Shown here: one piece after another, positions 8,518 through 16,984 of the stretch
Layout: every line of letters starts with the position of its first letter
Numbering within the stretch: the stretch's first letter is position 1
Assembly: GCA_025998955.1 (NCBI GenBank)
Contig: AP024676.1
Coordinates: 1,612,001-1,676,000, forward strand
From: Candidatus Roseilinea sp.
GTDB taxonomy: Bacteria; Chloroflexota; Anaerolineae; J036; Brachytrichaceae
Reading direction: 5' to 3'
Length of the DNA stretch: 64,000 bases
Notes under the pieces: model-generated
Seen by the model: the letters and a program-made list of their open reading frames with translations, nothing else
What the model was told of the DNA's origin: nothing
Database searches by the model: none
Program-made: the position numbers and the translations under genes

Positions 8518-10101
8518 TCAGCGCTCGCCCAAGTGCCAGTAGTTATCTCCCACCGGCACGTATGTGCCCACCGCTGTCAACGCCGCGAACACGTCAGTCG
8601 GCGCGCTACGCGTGATCGCGTTTACCACGGCGTAGAGCGTCCGGGCATGCACATTGCCCTGCGGGCTCAGTTTGGCGATCTCCGGGAAGGCCTCGCGCAC
8701 CGCTTGCATCACGTCGCGCCGGCGCTCGCTGCGCAGCACATCGAGCGCGCGGGGATCGTCCACGAACACCGACATCAGCTCATCCACTTCGCACGCCACT
8801 GCGCGCTGCGCCGTCTCCAGATGCAACCGGCCGTCGCGCACGCTCGCGACGCGCACCCATTCACGCTTGGGTCTGCGCCGCCGGTAGTCTATCCACACGA
8901 TATTCTCGGCGTCGCTGCGCGCCAGTTCGATGTAAGCGCCGGCGGGGAGATCGTTGGATTTGAACCAATCGCCCAGCCCCCAAATGTAGCGGCCTTCGCG
9001 CACCAGCCATACGGTCATCTCTTTTTGCGTCAGACGGTCTTTGAAGCGCATCGGAATGCGCGGCTTGCGCGATTGTGGCAGAACGGACGCCGCCGCGCGT
9101 GACCACCCCAGCGTTCCGGCGCGGCGATGCGGATAGGTCAGAATGAGCGTTGTGCTGCGCGCCGGCGACACCAGTGTCGTTTCGTCGAATTCCAACTCGT
9201 CATCCAGTTCACGGGCGAGGGCGAGGAGTTCAGGGCCGATGGTAGTCCGGCTGGGCAAGCGCTCGGCGCGTAACGGCTCCGGCATCTCTCGCACCTCGAT
9301 CGGCTCCAACCGTCGAAGGAACCAAGCCGGCGTGTCGTTCAAGCTGACTTCATCGAAGCGCGAATCCATCGCCAGTGCGCTGTTCAGCGAGGCCTCTTGC
9401 ACGTTCACGCCCACATCGGGCGGCAGCCCCAGATCGCGCAGGATGACATCCGTCGTCAGTGGCCCGCCGTTCGCCATATCGAGCACCGCTTCGGCCAGGT
9501 TCAGGTGGCCGATGTTCACCTCGGCCATCATGGCGCGCAGGAACCATTCATCACCGATGCGAATGAACTCATTGTTGCTCTCGAGCGCCGCTTCCAGCAC
9601 AGCAACCACGCGTTGGCCATGCGCTTCGTACAAGTCCTCTGGCGACTTGAGAGGCGCTGCATCGAACAGCGCCGTCGCATCTTCATCGTTCAACCGATGC
9701 GGACGGTTGTAGTTGGCTGCAAATTCAAGGCGCCTGCCATCATCGAACTGCACGGCGATGACTTCGAATTCGCCCAAATCCGGGTTGTTGCCCGGGCGCA
9801 CATCCACGACCCGGCCGGAGGCAAACTTCAGCGCGGGAAAGACGAGCTTTTCACCGATCGCATAGCGCTTCTTCGGCTGGTAGATGTTGTTCTCAGCCCA
9901 CCGGTGGCGCAGTGCAGCGTTCTCTTGATCAACACGGTGGCGGATAAGCGCTAGAGCCAAATCGGCGACGCGCTGAGGCTTGCCTGCTTCAAGAATGAAA
10001 CCGTAAAGAAACTCAGCATCGTCCGCGGTGATCGTGAGGGCGGACCAATAATCTGAGGTTTGAGTTGGGCGATGTATCACGCGATCGAGGACCTTCTCCA
10101 C
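8518..10101 (-). CDS. Hypothetical protein, 527 residues
   Basis: A soluble protein with a GTG start at 10101. There is no signal peptide and no membrane segment. The region around residues 70-130 (YQPKKRYAIGEKLVFPALKF, GRVVDVRPGNNPDLGEFEVI) looks like a small beta-rich, SH3-like domain. The middle contains a positively charged stretch (YRRRRPKREWVRVASVRDGR). I could not assign a family or activity. Codon use resembles the neighbours. The order with the 138-residue gene and the tRNA suggests one transcript. Confidence 0.65.
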   Translation of the reverse strand: MEKVLDRVIHRPTQTSDYWSALTITADDAEFLYGFILEAGKPQRVADLALALIRHRVDQENAALRHRWAENNIYQPKKRYAIGEKLVFPALKFASGRVVDVRPGNNPDLGEFEVIAVQFDDGRRLEFAANYNRPHRLNDEDATALFDAAPLKSPEDLYEAHGQRVVAVLEAALESNNEFIRIGDEWFLRAMMAEVNIGHLNLAEAVLDMANGGPLTTDVILRDLGLPPDVGVNVQEASLNSALAMDSRFDEVSLNDTPAWFLRRLEPIEVREMPEPLRAERLPSRTTIGPELLALARELDDELEFDETTLVSPARSTTLILTYPHRRAGTLGWSRAAASVLPQSRKPRIPMRFKDRLTQKEMTVWLVREGRYIWGLGDWFKSNDLPAGAYIELARSDAENIVWIDYRRRRPKREWVRVASVRDGRLHLETAQRAVACEVDELMSVFVDDPRALDVLRSERRRDVMQAVREAFPEIAKLSPQGNVHARTLYAVVNAITRSAPTDVFAALTAVGTYVPVGDNYWHLGER

Positions 10102-10193
10102 GAGTTAGCGTGAAGATTATACCCGACGCGCAATCGTGAATTCAGACTCACCCGCGCATCGGTGTCGCTGGGTGGTTCATACAACGCGACACA

Positions 10194-10820
10194 TCATTTC
10201 GCGCCCAGCATCACAGCGCCGATCAACCGCGCGTGCGCGCGGGCGAGGATCTCTTTCGCTTGCTGCGCATGATCACGACGTGTCTTGCCGGCTTCCACGA
10301 CAAGCAACACGCCATCCACGCGCGAAGCCAACACAGCTGCATCGCTGACCTGTCCGAGTGGGGGCGCACTGAACAAAACCAAGTCGGTCATGCCGACGAG
10401 TCGTTCGATGGCGTGGGTCATGCGCGCCGAGCTGATGAGATCGGCGGGGATAGCCGGCGGCGTTCCACTAGTCAGCAAGCTCAGGTTCGGTAGCGACGTC
10501 GGGCGCAACGGCGGCTCGCCCGAACCGTTCGCGCCACTGTCGAGCCAATCGGCCAGGCCGGTTGCATTCGGCATGTCGAAGGCGGTGTGTAGCGCCGGCT
10601 CACGCAGATCGGCGTCCACGGCAATCACACGCCTCCCACCTTGCGCTAACGTGACGGCTAAGTTTGCCAGGACCTTCGTCGCGCTTTGGCCGGAATCCGG
10701 CGAAGCGACGAGCAACGTCCGCAGCGGCGCGTCGAGCATAGCAAAGTGCAAATTCGTGCGCAACGTGCGATACGCCTCAGCAGCAGGCGATTTCGGATCG
10801 GTGAGTGTGATCAGGTTCAT
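10194..10820 (-). CDS. CpsD/CapB-type BY-kinase-like protein with degenerate ATP site
   Basis: 208 residues matching the bacterial tyrosine kinase/chromosome-partitioning fold of capsule regulators: AEAYRTLRTNLHFAML, then the P-loop region, VIAVDADLREP (Walker A-prime), NATGLADWLDSG, and SDAAVLASRVDGVLLVV. The P-loop reads ASPDSGQSATK where the family has GEGKS, so the invariant lysine is glutamine. The Walker B region reads LVLFSAPP where the family has IIDxPP, losing the aspartate. No C-terminal tyrosine cluster is present. It is probably a non-catalytic partner of the adjacent Wzz-like membrane protein, whose gene ends 6 bases upstream. Confidence 0.85.
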   Translation of the reverse strand: MNLITLTDPKSPAAEAYRTLRTNLHFAMLDAPLRTLLVASPDSGQSATKVLANLAVTLAQGGRRVIAVDADLREPALHTAFDMPNATGLADWLDSGANGSGEPPLRPTSLPNLSLLTSGTPPAIPADLISSARMTHAIERLVGMTDLVLFSAPPLGQVSDAAVLASRVDGVLLVVEAGKTRRDHAQQAKEILARAHARLIGAVMLGAK

Positions 10821-10826
10821 GACGGA

Positions 10827-11477
10827 TCAGTCGGCCGGGATGGCGCCGACGACAGGGAGCGTCAGGTTGCGTTCGACGTCCTTCGGTGTGCGGAGCAACG
10901 CAGATTGTCGCCATTCGAGCAATGCCGCAATCGCTGCGCCGGCAGCCAAGCCCAAGAGCAAACCCGCCGCCGTATTCACGCCGGTGCGCGGGTAATCCTG
11001 AACGTAGCGCGGGTCGTCGCCCATGATCGCTTCGACGCGATCCTCGCGACGCTGTTTGGCGTTATCGCGGTTGCGAAACTCGACGAACAATTGGGCCCAC
11101 TCCCGCGCGATGCGATTGGCCGTCTCACCGTCGTAGTCACGCACTTCGATCTCCACGCCATAGCTGGCGGCGTCATCGGCCATGCGCGTCTGGCCGTAAA
11201 TATAAGCCGGTGAGTAATCCAACTTCAGGCGCTTGCCGACCTCCGCCGCGTTGCGCTCGGTGCGAATGATGCTGATGTAAGACAACAGCAACTGCTTGGC
11301 GGCCTGGGTTTGACCGAAGTCGGTGCGCGCCGGTTGAATCGTCAGCTTCATGGACGACTTGTAGATCGGCGTCTGCAGCCGGCTGAAGACGAACGCGCTG
11401 GCGGCTGCGATCAGCGCCGTCAGCACGACGATCCACCAGCGCCGTTTGACGATTTGAATGTAATCTTGTAGCTCCAT
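10827..11477 (-). CDS. Wzz/YveK-type chain-length determinant protein
   Basis: 216 residues with the polysaccharide co-polymerase layout: MELQDYIQIVKRRWWIVVL leads into a first membrane helix (about 16-34). A periplasmic/extracellular part with helical segments follows, then a second helix near 170-188 (TAAGLLLGLAAGAAIAAL) and a short cytoplasmic tail. Such proteins set polysaccharide chain length and pair with BY-kinases. It sits between the degenerate kinase and a second Wzz-like gene on the same strand, so the three probably form one assembly. Confidence 0.85.
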   Translation of the reverse strand: MELQDYIQIVKRRWWIVVLTALIAAASAFVFSRLQTPIYKSSMKLTIQPARTDFGQTQAAKQLLLSYISIIRTERNAAEVGKRLKLDYSPAYIYGQTRMADDAASYGVEIEVRDYDGETANRIAREWAQLFVEFRNRDNAKQRREDRVEAIMGDDPRYVQDYPRTGVNTAAGLLLGLAAGAAIAALLEWRQSALLRTPKDVERNLTLPVVGAIPAD

Positions 11478-11491
11478 CTCGCGAGCAACTT

Positions 11492-12172
11492 CTAAAACCG
11501 CTCAGGGATTTCGCCGATGACGTTTAGACCTAAGTGCTCGATTTCGCGGCGCTCCCTGATCACTGGGTCGAAATGATGCCACAACAAGACCAGCGCCGCG
11601 CCGGCGAGCAGGCCAAGCACGAGACGCGCCGGTAAATCGAAGCGATCGCGCAGGGGTGCTGCCGTCGGCACAGGCACGATCGGGTCCATCAGCCGCACCG
11701 GTGAAGCGCCCACGCCCTTCAGTTGCGGCCAGTAAGCCTCGTAATTCTCGTTCAGCTCATCCACCACCGCTTGAGCAATCTGGGCCGCTTGTTCTGGATC
11801 GGGCCACGACACATAAACGACCATCACGCTTGAACGATACTCCGAACGAATCGCGCCCATCAGCGGCGCGGGCAACGTCACATCGCGCTGTGCCAGCCGC
11901 TTAGCCACGTTGTCGGCGAACGCACCTTTGCTGATGATCAACGAAAAGCCCTGCGTGACATACTCCGATGCCAACCAGTTGTAATGCCGGTCGTAGTTGT
12001 ATGCCTGTTCACGCAGCGGCTCCGGCGGGAGGCCGACCGCGAACGACATCGTCACGACGTAGCTCGGCGACCCAGGTCGCGTCGTCAGCAACGTGACTGC
12101 CAAGATCAGCATGGCTGGTAGCAGGACCAGCCACCAACGCCGCAACAGGATTCGAGCGTAATCTGCAAGCAT
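11492..12172 (-). CDS. Second Wzz-like polysaccharide co-polymerase
   Basis: 226 residues. It begins MLADYARILLRRWWLVLLPA, the same juxtamembrane arginine/tryptophan pattern as its neighbour. It has an extracytoplasmic domain and a second membrane helix near 185-203 (LVLGLLAGAALVLLW), followed by a short tail ending in LNVIGEIPERF. The two paralogues may form hetero-oligomers or act on different chain lengths. It is separated by 14 bases from the downstream Wzz-like gene and 4 bases from manC upstream, consistent with one operon. Confidence 0.8.
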   Translation of the reverse strand: MLADYARILLRRWWLVLLPAMLILAVTLLTTRPGSPSYVVTMSFAVGLPPEPLREQAYNYDRHYNWLASEYVTQGFSLIISKGAFADNVAKRLAQRDVTLPAPLMGAIRSEYRSSVMVVYVSWPDPEQAAQIAQAVVDELNENYEAYWPQLKGVGASPVRLMDPIVPVPTAAPLRDRFDLPARLVLGLLAGAALVLLWHHFDPVIRERREIEHLGLNVIGEIPERF

Positions 12173-12176
12173 GCGT

Positions 12177-13250
12177 TCAGAGCAGATCGTCGCGCCGCTC
12201 CTGGCGCAGCCGCTCCACGATCTGCTTGAGATCGGCGACGCGATCTAGTGAGCATACCAGCAACGCATCGGGCGTATCCACGATGACGGCGTCTTTCAAG
12301 CCCATGATAGCGACGAAGCGATCGCTGGTGCGCACGAGGGTATTGCTGGTCTCGATCGCTAGCACCTGACCGCCGAAGAACGCGTTACCCTGTGCATCTT
12401 TCGGTAGGATGTCCAACAACGAAGCCCAACTGCCGATGTCGCTCCAGTCAATGTCCACGGGGATCACGGCAACGCGTTCAGCGCCCTCCATGATGGCATA
12501 GTCTATGGACTTCTTCGGCGCGACATCCCAGGCATCCTGCAGCGCATCTTTGTAAGCCGGGCTGCCGATGGTCATCTCTAACCGGGCCAGAGCTGCAGCG
12601 AATTCCGGCTGCTGGCGTTGAAACTCGCGCAAGCCGACACGGCACTTCATGATGAACATGCCGCTGTTCCAAGAGTGCCGGCCGTCGGCGAGATACGTCT
12701 CTGCGACCTCCCGTTTCGGCTTTTCGGTGAAGCGGCGGGCGTGAAAGACGTGGAGGCCGTGCCGGGCCTCCATCGCATCACCGCGCTCGATGTAACCGAA
12801 GCCAGTCGAGGGATACGTCGGCATGATGCCGAGGGTGACGATGTAGTCATCTTGGGCGACCTCATAAGCGGCTTGCAACGCCATGTGGAATTCCGCCGTC
12901 TTGCCGATGTGATGGTCGGCGGTCAGGATGGCTACCGTGGCGTCCGGATCGGCATACGCGATATGCGTGAGCGCCAGGCCGACCGCCGGGCCATTATCCT
13001 TGGCGCTGGGCTCGATGATGTAGTTGGCCTCAGGAATATCCGGCACCTGGGTCTTGAAGATCGCGGCCATCTGGGCGTTGGTGACTACGTGCACGCGCTC
13101 CAGCGGGATGAGCGGTTGCAACCGGTAGGCAGTCACTTGAAACATCGTCCGCTCTTCGACGAGCGCCAATGACTGCTTGGGACGATCTTTACGACTGAGC
13201 GGCCAGAGTCGCGTGCCGCTTCCGCCGGCCATGATGAGTGCGTGATACAT
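12177..13250 (-). CDS. manC: Mannose-1-phosphate guanylyltransferase
   Basis: 357 residues from the ATG at 13250. The nucleotidyltransferase signature GGSGTRLWPLSRKDRPKQ is at the N-terminus, followed by VAILTADHHIG, GFGYIERGD, FTEKPKREVAETYL, HSWNSGMFIMK and DIDWSDIGSWASLLDILP. The enzyme makes GDP-mannose from mannose 1-phosphate and GTP for polysaccharide synthesis. It is the short form without the C-terminal isomerase cupin. An open frame continues 31 codons upstream, but that part is translated heptamer repeat, so 13250 is the real start. Confidence 0.93.
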   Translation of the reverse strand: MYHALIMAGGSGTRLWPLSRKDRPKQSLALVEERTMFQVTAYRLQPLIPLERVHVVTNAQMAAIFKTQVPDIPEANYIIEPSAKDNGPAVGLALTHIAYADPDATVAILTADHHIGKTAEFHMALQAAYEVAQDDYIVTLGIMPTYPSTGFGYIERGDAMEARHGLHVFHARRFTEKPKREVAETYLADGRHSWNSGMFIMKCRVGLREFQRQQPEFAAALARLEMTIGSPAYKDALQDAWDVAPKKSIDYAIMEGAERVAVIPVDIDWSDIGSWASLLDILPKDAQGNAFFGGQVLAIETSNTLVRTSDRFVAIMGLKDAVIVDTPDALLVCSLDRVADLKQIVERLRQERRDDLL

Positions 13251-13261
13251 GTTTCGGTGAT

Positions 13262-13303
13262 GATTGGTAACTGGTAACTTGTAATTGGTGATTGGTGATT
13301 GAC
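13262..13303. repeat. Heptamer repeat upstream of manC
   Basis: Imperfect 7-bp units of the form GATTGGT, AACTGGT, AACTTGT, AATTGGT, GATTGGT run in tandem just upstream of the manC start. Confidence 0.7.
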
Positions 13304-13341
13304 TTGCCTCTGCCTCCTGTTCTCCGCCCCCCCGCCCCCCC

Positions 13342-13374
13342 AATCCTTGATCCCTGACTCCTGATCCTCAATCC
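13342..13374. repeat. Second heptamer patch overlapping the end of dprA
   Basis: Units such as CCTTGAT, CCCTGAC, TCCTGAT, CCTCAAT run into the last codons of dprA and contribute its stop codon (13368-13370). A run of G/C homopolymers (about 13326-13341) separates it from the preceding repeat. Confidence 0.6.
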
Positions 13375-14480
13375 ACCCAATACGCTGCACGTGCTTCGCG
13401 CGCCAGCACATAGCTCGTGCCGGTCGCTTGGCGCACCAGCCCTTTCAACTCCATCAACGCCAGCGTTGCCGTAACATCAGCAGCAGGCATCGCCAGCGCG
13501 CGCACCAATTCGTTCACCTGCGTCGGTTCGTGAGAGAGGCGCGCCAGAATCGCTCGCTCGGTATCGTTCTCCGGCACCACCGCTTCGACCTCCGCGCGAT
13601 CGGCCACCATGTTCAGATTCAGCTCCTCTAAGATGCTCTGCGCGTCGAGCACGATGTGCGCGCCCTGTTGGATCAGCCGGTTGGTTCCACGGCTGGTGCG
13701 GTTGAAGATGTTGCCCGGCACGGCGAACACGTCGCGACCTTGTTCAGCGGCAAACTCGGCGGTGATCAGTGCGCCGCTGCGTTCGTCGGCCTCGACCACT
13801 ACCACACCTAAGCTCAGCCCGCTGATGATGCGATTGCGTGGCGGGAAGTTCAACGCATCCGGCGGCGTGCCGATCGGATAGTCGCTGACCAGCGCGCCAT
13901 TCTCGACGATCTGTTGCGCCAGCTTGCGATGTTCGGGCGGATACACCACATCTACGCCGCAGCCCAACACAGCCACGGTACGGCCGCCGGCCTTGAGCGC
14001 CGTGTGATGAGCGATCGCGTCAATCCCACGCGCCATGCCACTGACGATCGTGATATTGTTGCGCGCTAATTCAGCGGACAGCATCTCCGTCACCTCTCGG
14101 CCATACACCGTCGCGCGGCGCGTGCCGACGATGCTCACCGCCCACGCATCCGCCTCGGTCAGTGCACCCTTCACGAACAACACAGGCGGCGGATCGGCCA
14201 CTTCCCGCAACAGCTTAGGATAGCCGGCGTCTTCCCAGGTGATCGCCGCTGCGCCGACGCTTGCTAAGCGTTCGACCTCTTGCTCCGGGACGATGCTTCG
14301 CCGCGCTTGAGCCAGGGCGCCGATCAATTTGGCATCCAAGCTGGCCTCGGCCAGGTCAAATTCGCTCGCAGACCAGGCGAGCTGCAGCGAGCCGAAGTGT
14401 GCCTTCAGCTTTCGAATGCGCACGGCGCCGATGCCCTTCACGCGGGCGAAGGCCAAGTAATACGGCAGTTCGGCATTCAT
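13368..14480 (-). CDS. dprA: DNA-processing protein DprA
   Basis: 370 residues. A short helical N-terminal domain is followed by the Rossmann-like DprA domain: SIVGTRRATVYGREVTEML near 115, VSGMARGIDAIAHHTALKAGG near 141, LNFPPRNRIISGLS near 205, GALITAEFAAEQGRDVFAVPG near 235. A C-terminal winged helix (about 300-362) completes the protein. DprA loads RecA on incoming single-stranded DNA in natural transformation. Its position inside the polysaccharide locus looks incidental. Its stop codon lies in a heptamer repeat. Confidence 0.96.
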   Translation of the reverse strand: MNAELPYYLAFARVKGIGAVRIRKLKAHFGSLQLAWSASEFDLAEASLDAKLIGALAQARRSIVPEQEVERLASVGAAAITWEDAGYPKLLREVADPPPVLFVKGALTEADAWAVSIVGTRRATVYGREVTEMLSAELARNNITIVSGMARGIDAIAHHTALKAGGRTVAVLGCGVDVVYPPEHRKLAQQIVENGALVSDYPIGTPPDALNFPPRNRIISGLSLGVVVVEADERSGALITAEFAAEQGRDVFAVPGNIFNRTSRGTNRLIQQGAHIVLDAQSILEELNLNMVADRAEVEAVVPENDTERAILARLSHEPTQVNELVRALAMPAADVTATLALMELKGLVRQATGTSYVLAREARAAYWVD

Positions 14481-14554
14481 CCGTCGTCGTTGTTAGTCGC
14501 GCTCGGCCGGCGGGAGTGCACACCGAATTGCACACACACACACCAGCTACGCGA

Positions 14555-15919
14555 TCAGCGCCCCACACCCAAACGCACGACATGGCGCTTATCGCCGTCC
14601 ACAGCCAGAGTCGCGTTGCAACAATCTACAACCGACGGCGCAGTGCGCACCACGAACCCGTAATCCACCACGCGATGGCCGGTAACGATCACAGCGCAGT
14701 GTGCCTTGCGCAGATTTGACTCGCTCAAGGGCTGAGACAGCAGCGCGACCGGCTCGTGATAGAAGACGTTGCCGCCGACGTGGAAGCGCGGCACATACGG
14801 ATCGTGATACATGACTTTGGCGCCGCGCCGCAGCAACAACTCGATCACGCGTTCGGCCGGCGAGTTGCGCGGATCGTCCACGTCACGCTTGAAGGCTACA
14901 CCCAACACCATCACCGTGGCATCGCGCAAGGCAACGTGCAGCTGGTCCAGCGCCTGCTCGATTAGATCCACGACGTGGAAGGGCATGCTCTGGTTCATCT
15001 CGGCAGCCAGCTCGATGAATTTGGTGTAGAAGTCGTATTCGCGGGCCTTCCAAGACAAGTAGTAGGGATCTACACCGATGCAATGTCCACCGACTCCTGC
15101 GCCAGGCGTGAAGGGCATGAAACCGAAGGGCTTGGTCTTGGCTGCTTCGATTACCTCCCAGATGTCAATGCCCATGCGTTCGCTCAGTAGCGCCAACTCG
15201 TTCACCAGCGCAATGTTGACCGAGCGAAAGATGTTTTCTAGCAACTTGGTCATTTCGGCCGCTCGTGGCGACGACACGCAATGCACCGGCGCACCGAGCG
15301 CGCCCAGCACGACGGCCGCACGCTGCGTGCTCTCGTGCGTCACCCCGCCGACCACCTTGGGGGTGTTCGACACCGTCCAATCGGTGCGGCCGGGGTCAAT
15401 GCGTTCGGGACAGAAAGCCAGGTCGAAGTCCACGCCCGCCTTCAGGCCCCCACGCTCGAGGATGGGCTGTACGATCTCCTGCGTCGTGCCGGGATAGGTG
15501 GTGCTCTGAAGGATGACGAGTTGCCCTTTGGAGAGCCACGGCTGGATCCCCTCGGCTGCGCTGACCACATATGAAAGGTCTGGCGCGCGCATGGCGTCGA
15601 ACGGCGTTGGCACACAGATGAAGATCACATCGCAGTCGAGCAGGACGTCGTAGCTGCTCGAGGCAGTGAAGGAGCCGGCCTGCACGACCTGCGCGACATC
15701 TTCACCCGGCACATCGGCGATGTAGCTCTTGCCGGCGTTGAGTTGCGCTACTTTGCACGCGTCCACGTCCACGCCGACGACGCGCCGGCCAGCTTTGGCA
15801 AACGCCACCGCCAGCGGCAGGCCGACGTAGCCCAATCCTAGGACTGCGATACGCTGATCGGTTCGGTAGGCGACGGAACGGGCCGCAGCGCGCCGGAGGG
15901 CGCTCCCGGATCCGGGCAT
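14555..15919 (-). CDS. UDP-N-acetyl-hexosamine/UDP-glucose 6-dehydrogenase family protein
   Basis: 454 residues from the ATG at 15919. The N-terminal Rossmann motif is IAVLGLGYVGLPLAVAFAKAG. Further blocks are VILQSTTYPGTT, FCPERIDPGR, and GVGGHCIGVDPYYLSWKA near 270, where the cysteine of GGHCIGVDPYY is not the catalytic one, and GVAFKRDVDDPRNSPA in the C-terminal domain. The WbpA/WecC-like PERxDPG and GGHCIxVDPYYL motifs favour UDP-N-acetyl-glucosamine or -mannosamine as substrate; this is inferred. The open frame continues far upstream but only as a shadow of the next gene. It starts 3 bases after that gene's stop. Confidence 0.9.
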   Translation of the reverse strand: MPGSGSALRRAAARSVAYRTDQRIAVLGLGYVGLPLAVAFAKAGRRVVGVDVDACKVAQLNAGKSYIADVPGEDVAQVVQAGSFTASSSYDVLLDCDVIFICVPTPFDAMRAPDLSYVVSAAEGIQPWLSKGQLVILQSTTYPGTTQEIVQPILERGGLKAGVDFDLAFCPERIDPGRTDWTVSNTPKVVGGVTHESTQRAAVVLGALGAPVHCVSSPRAAEMTKLLENIFRSVNIALVNELALLSERMGIDIWEVIEAAKTKPFGFMPFTPGAGVGGHCIGVDPYYLSWKAREYDFYTKFIELAAEMNQSMPFHVVDLIEQALDQLHVALRDATVMVLGVAFKRDVDDPRNSPAERVIELLLRRGAKVMYHDPYVPRFHVGGNVFYHEPVALLSQPLSESNLRKAHCAVIVTGHRVVDYGFVVRTAPSVVDCCNATLAVDGDKRHVVRLGVGR

Positions 15920-15921
15920 TC

Positions 15922-16935
15922 TCAATCTATCGTTGTCAGCTTCCAAGGTCCAAACTCCATGAACCACAGCATGTAGCCCCCAACACCCAACAATACAACA
16001 GCGATGATCAGGTTGGCCCAGACATTGGCAACCGAGGCAATGACCGCCGTGATGCCGAGCGCGCCGCACACCAGGTAGAGGATCATCACGGCTTCGCGCC
16101 GGGTGAAGCCATGATTGGCGATGCGGTGCGAGGTGTGATCTTTGCCCGGCGACGTGAGTGGGTTCTTGCCGCGTCGCAGCCGTGAGAGGGTCGCCAGCGT
16201 CATATCGAAGATCGGCAGGCCCATCAGGATCACCGGCACCATCCACGAAACCATCGGGCTCTGACCCAAGAAGCGCAATTTGACGGCGATGCACGCCAGC
16301 AGAAAGCCAAGGAACATGCTGCCCGAGTCGCCCATGAACACGCTCGCCGGGTTGAAGTTCCACACCAAAAATCCGACACATGCGCCCAAGACCGCCGCAC
16401 TGAGCAGACCCACCAAGTATTGCCCGTTGATGATGGCCAGCACGAGGAAGAAGGACGAGATCACGGCGCTGATTCCAGCTAGCAAGCCATCCATGTTGTC
16501 CAGGAAATTCATGGCGTTGGTGATGCCGACGATCCAGACCACGGTGAGCAACGCATCCAGCACGGGGTTGCTGAACATCATGACGCGCACCCCGAACAGA
16601 TAGACCATCACCGCAGCGCACGCCTGGATGACCAGTTTGATGTAGGCGTTGAGGTTGAAGCGATCGTCCACCAGGCCCATGAACGACATCAACGTTGCCG
16701 CAACGACGATAGCCGCGAACTGCCGGAACTCGAGCTGGCGGCCCAGCACCAGCGCTGCGGCCAGCACGCTGAGCAGGATGGCCAGCCCGCCCAGCTTCGG
16801 CACCGGCTTGGTGTGGATATCGCGCGCCCTCGGCTGAGCGATCACGCCGACGCGCGGCGCGAGCCATTTGCTCACCGGCGTAGCGGCGATGGTGATCACT
16901 AACGCGCCGAAGAAGAGGAGAAGGAGTTCGACCAT
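15922..16935 (-). CDS. Polyprenyl-phosphate sugar-1-phosphate transferase (WecA/TagO/MraY family)
   Basis: 337 residues and about ten membrane helices from the ATG at 16935. Family motifs are KPVPKLGGLAILL near 48, GLVDDRFNLNAYIKL near 91 (the DD pair), NAMNFLDNMDGLLAG near 145 and VFMGDSGSMFLGFLLA near 198, with a basic C-terminal loop HRIANHGFTRREAV. The enzyme loads the first sugar phosphate onto undecaprenyl phosphate to start surface polysaccharide synthesis. The next gene upstream ends across a heptamer repeat, about 50 bases away. Confidence 0.93.
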   Translation of the reverse strand: MVELLLLFFGALVITIAATPVSKWLAPRVGVIAQPRARDIHTKPVPKLGGLAILLSVLAAALVLGRQLEFRQFAAIVVAATLMSFMGLVDDRFNLNAYIKLVIQACAAVMVYLFGVRVMMFSNPVLDALLTVVWIVGITNAMNFLDNMDGLLAGISAVISSFFLVLAIINGQYLVGLLSAAVLGACVGFLVWNFNPASVFMGDSGSMFLGFLLACIAVKLRFLGQSPMVSWMVPVILMGLPIFDMTLATLSRLRRGKNPLTSPGKDHTSHRIANHGFTRREAVMILYLVCGALGITAVIASVANVWANLIIAVVLLGVGGYMLWFMEFGPWKLTTID

Positions 16936-16938
16936 TTT

Positions 16939-16978
16939 GAGCTGTGAGCTATGAGCTATGAGCTGTGGGCTGTGAGCC
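16939..16978. repeat. Heptamer repeat GAGCTGT/GAGCTAT
   Basis: Six tandem 7-bp units (GAGCTGT, GAGCTAT, GAGCTAT, GAGCTGT, GGGCTGT, GAGCCGG) fill the gap between the transferase start and the end of the O-antigen ligase gene. Confidence 0.8.
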
Positions 16979-16984
16979 GGTTGC

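Noticed and set aside
15920-16867. Upstream continuation of the UDP-sugar dehydrogenase frame giving a 770-residue protein
   Set aside because: The extra residues are a shadow of the polyprenyl-phosphate transferase gene in another frame; the Rossmann fold starts just after the ATG at 15919.
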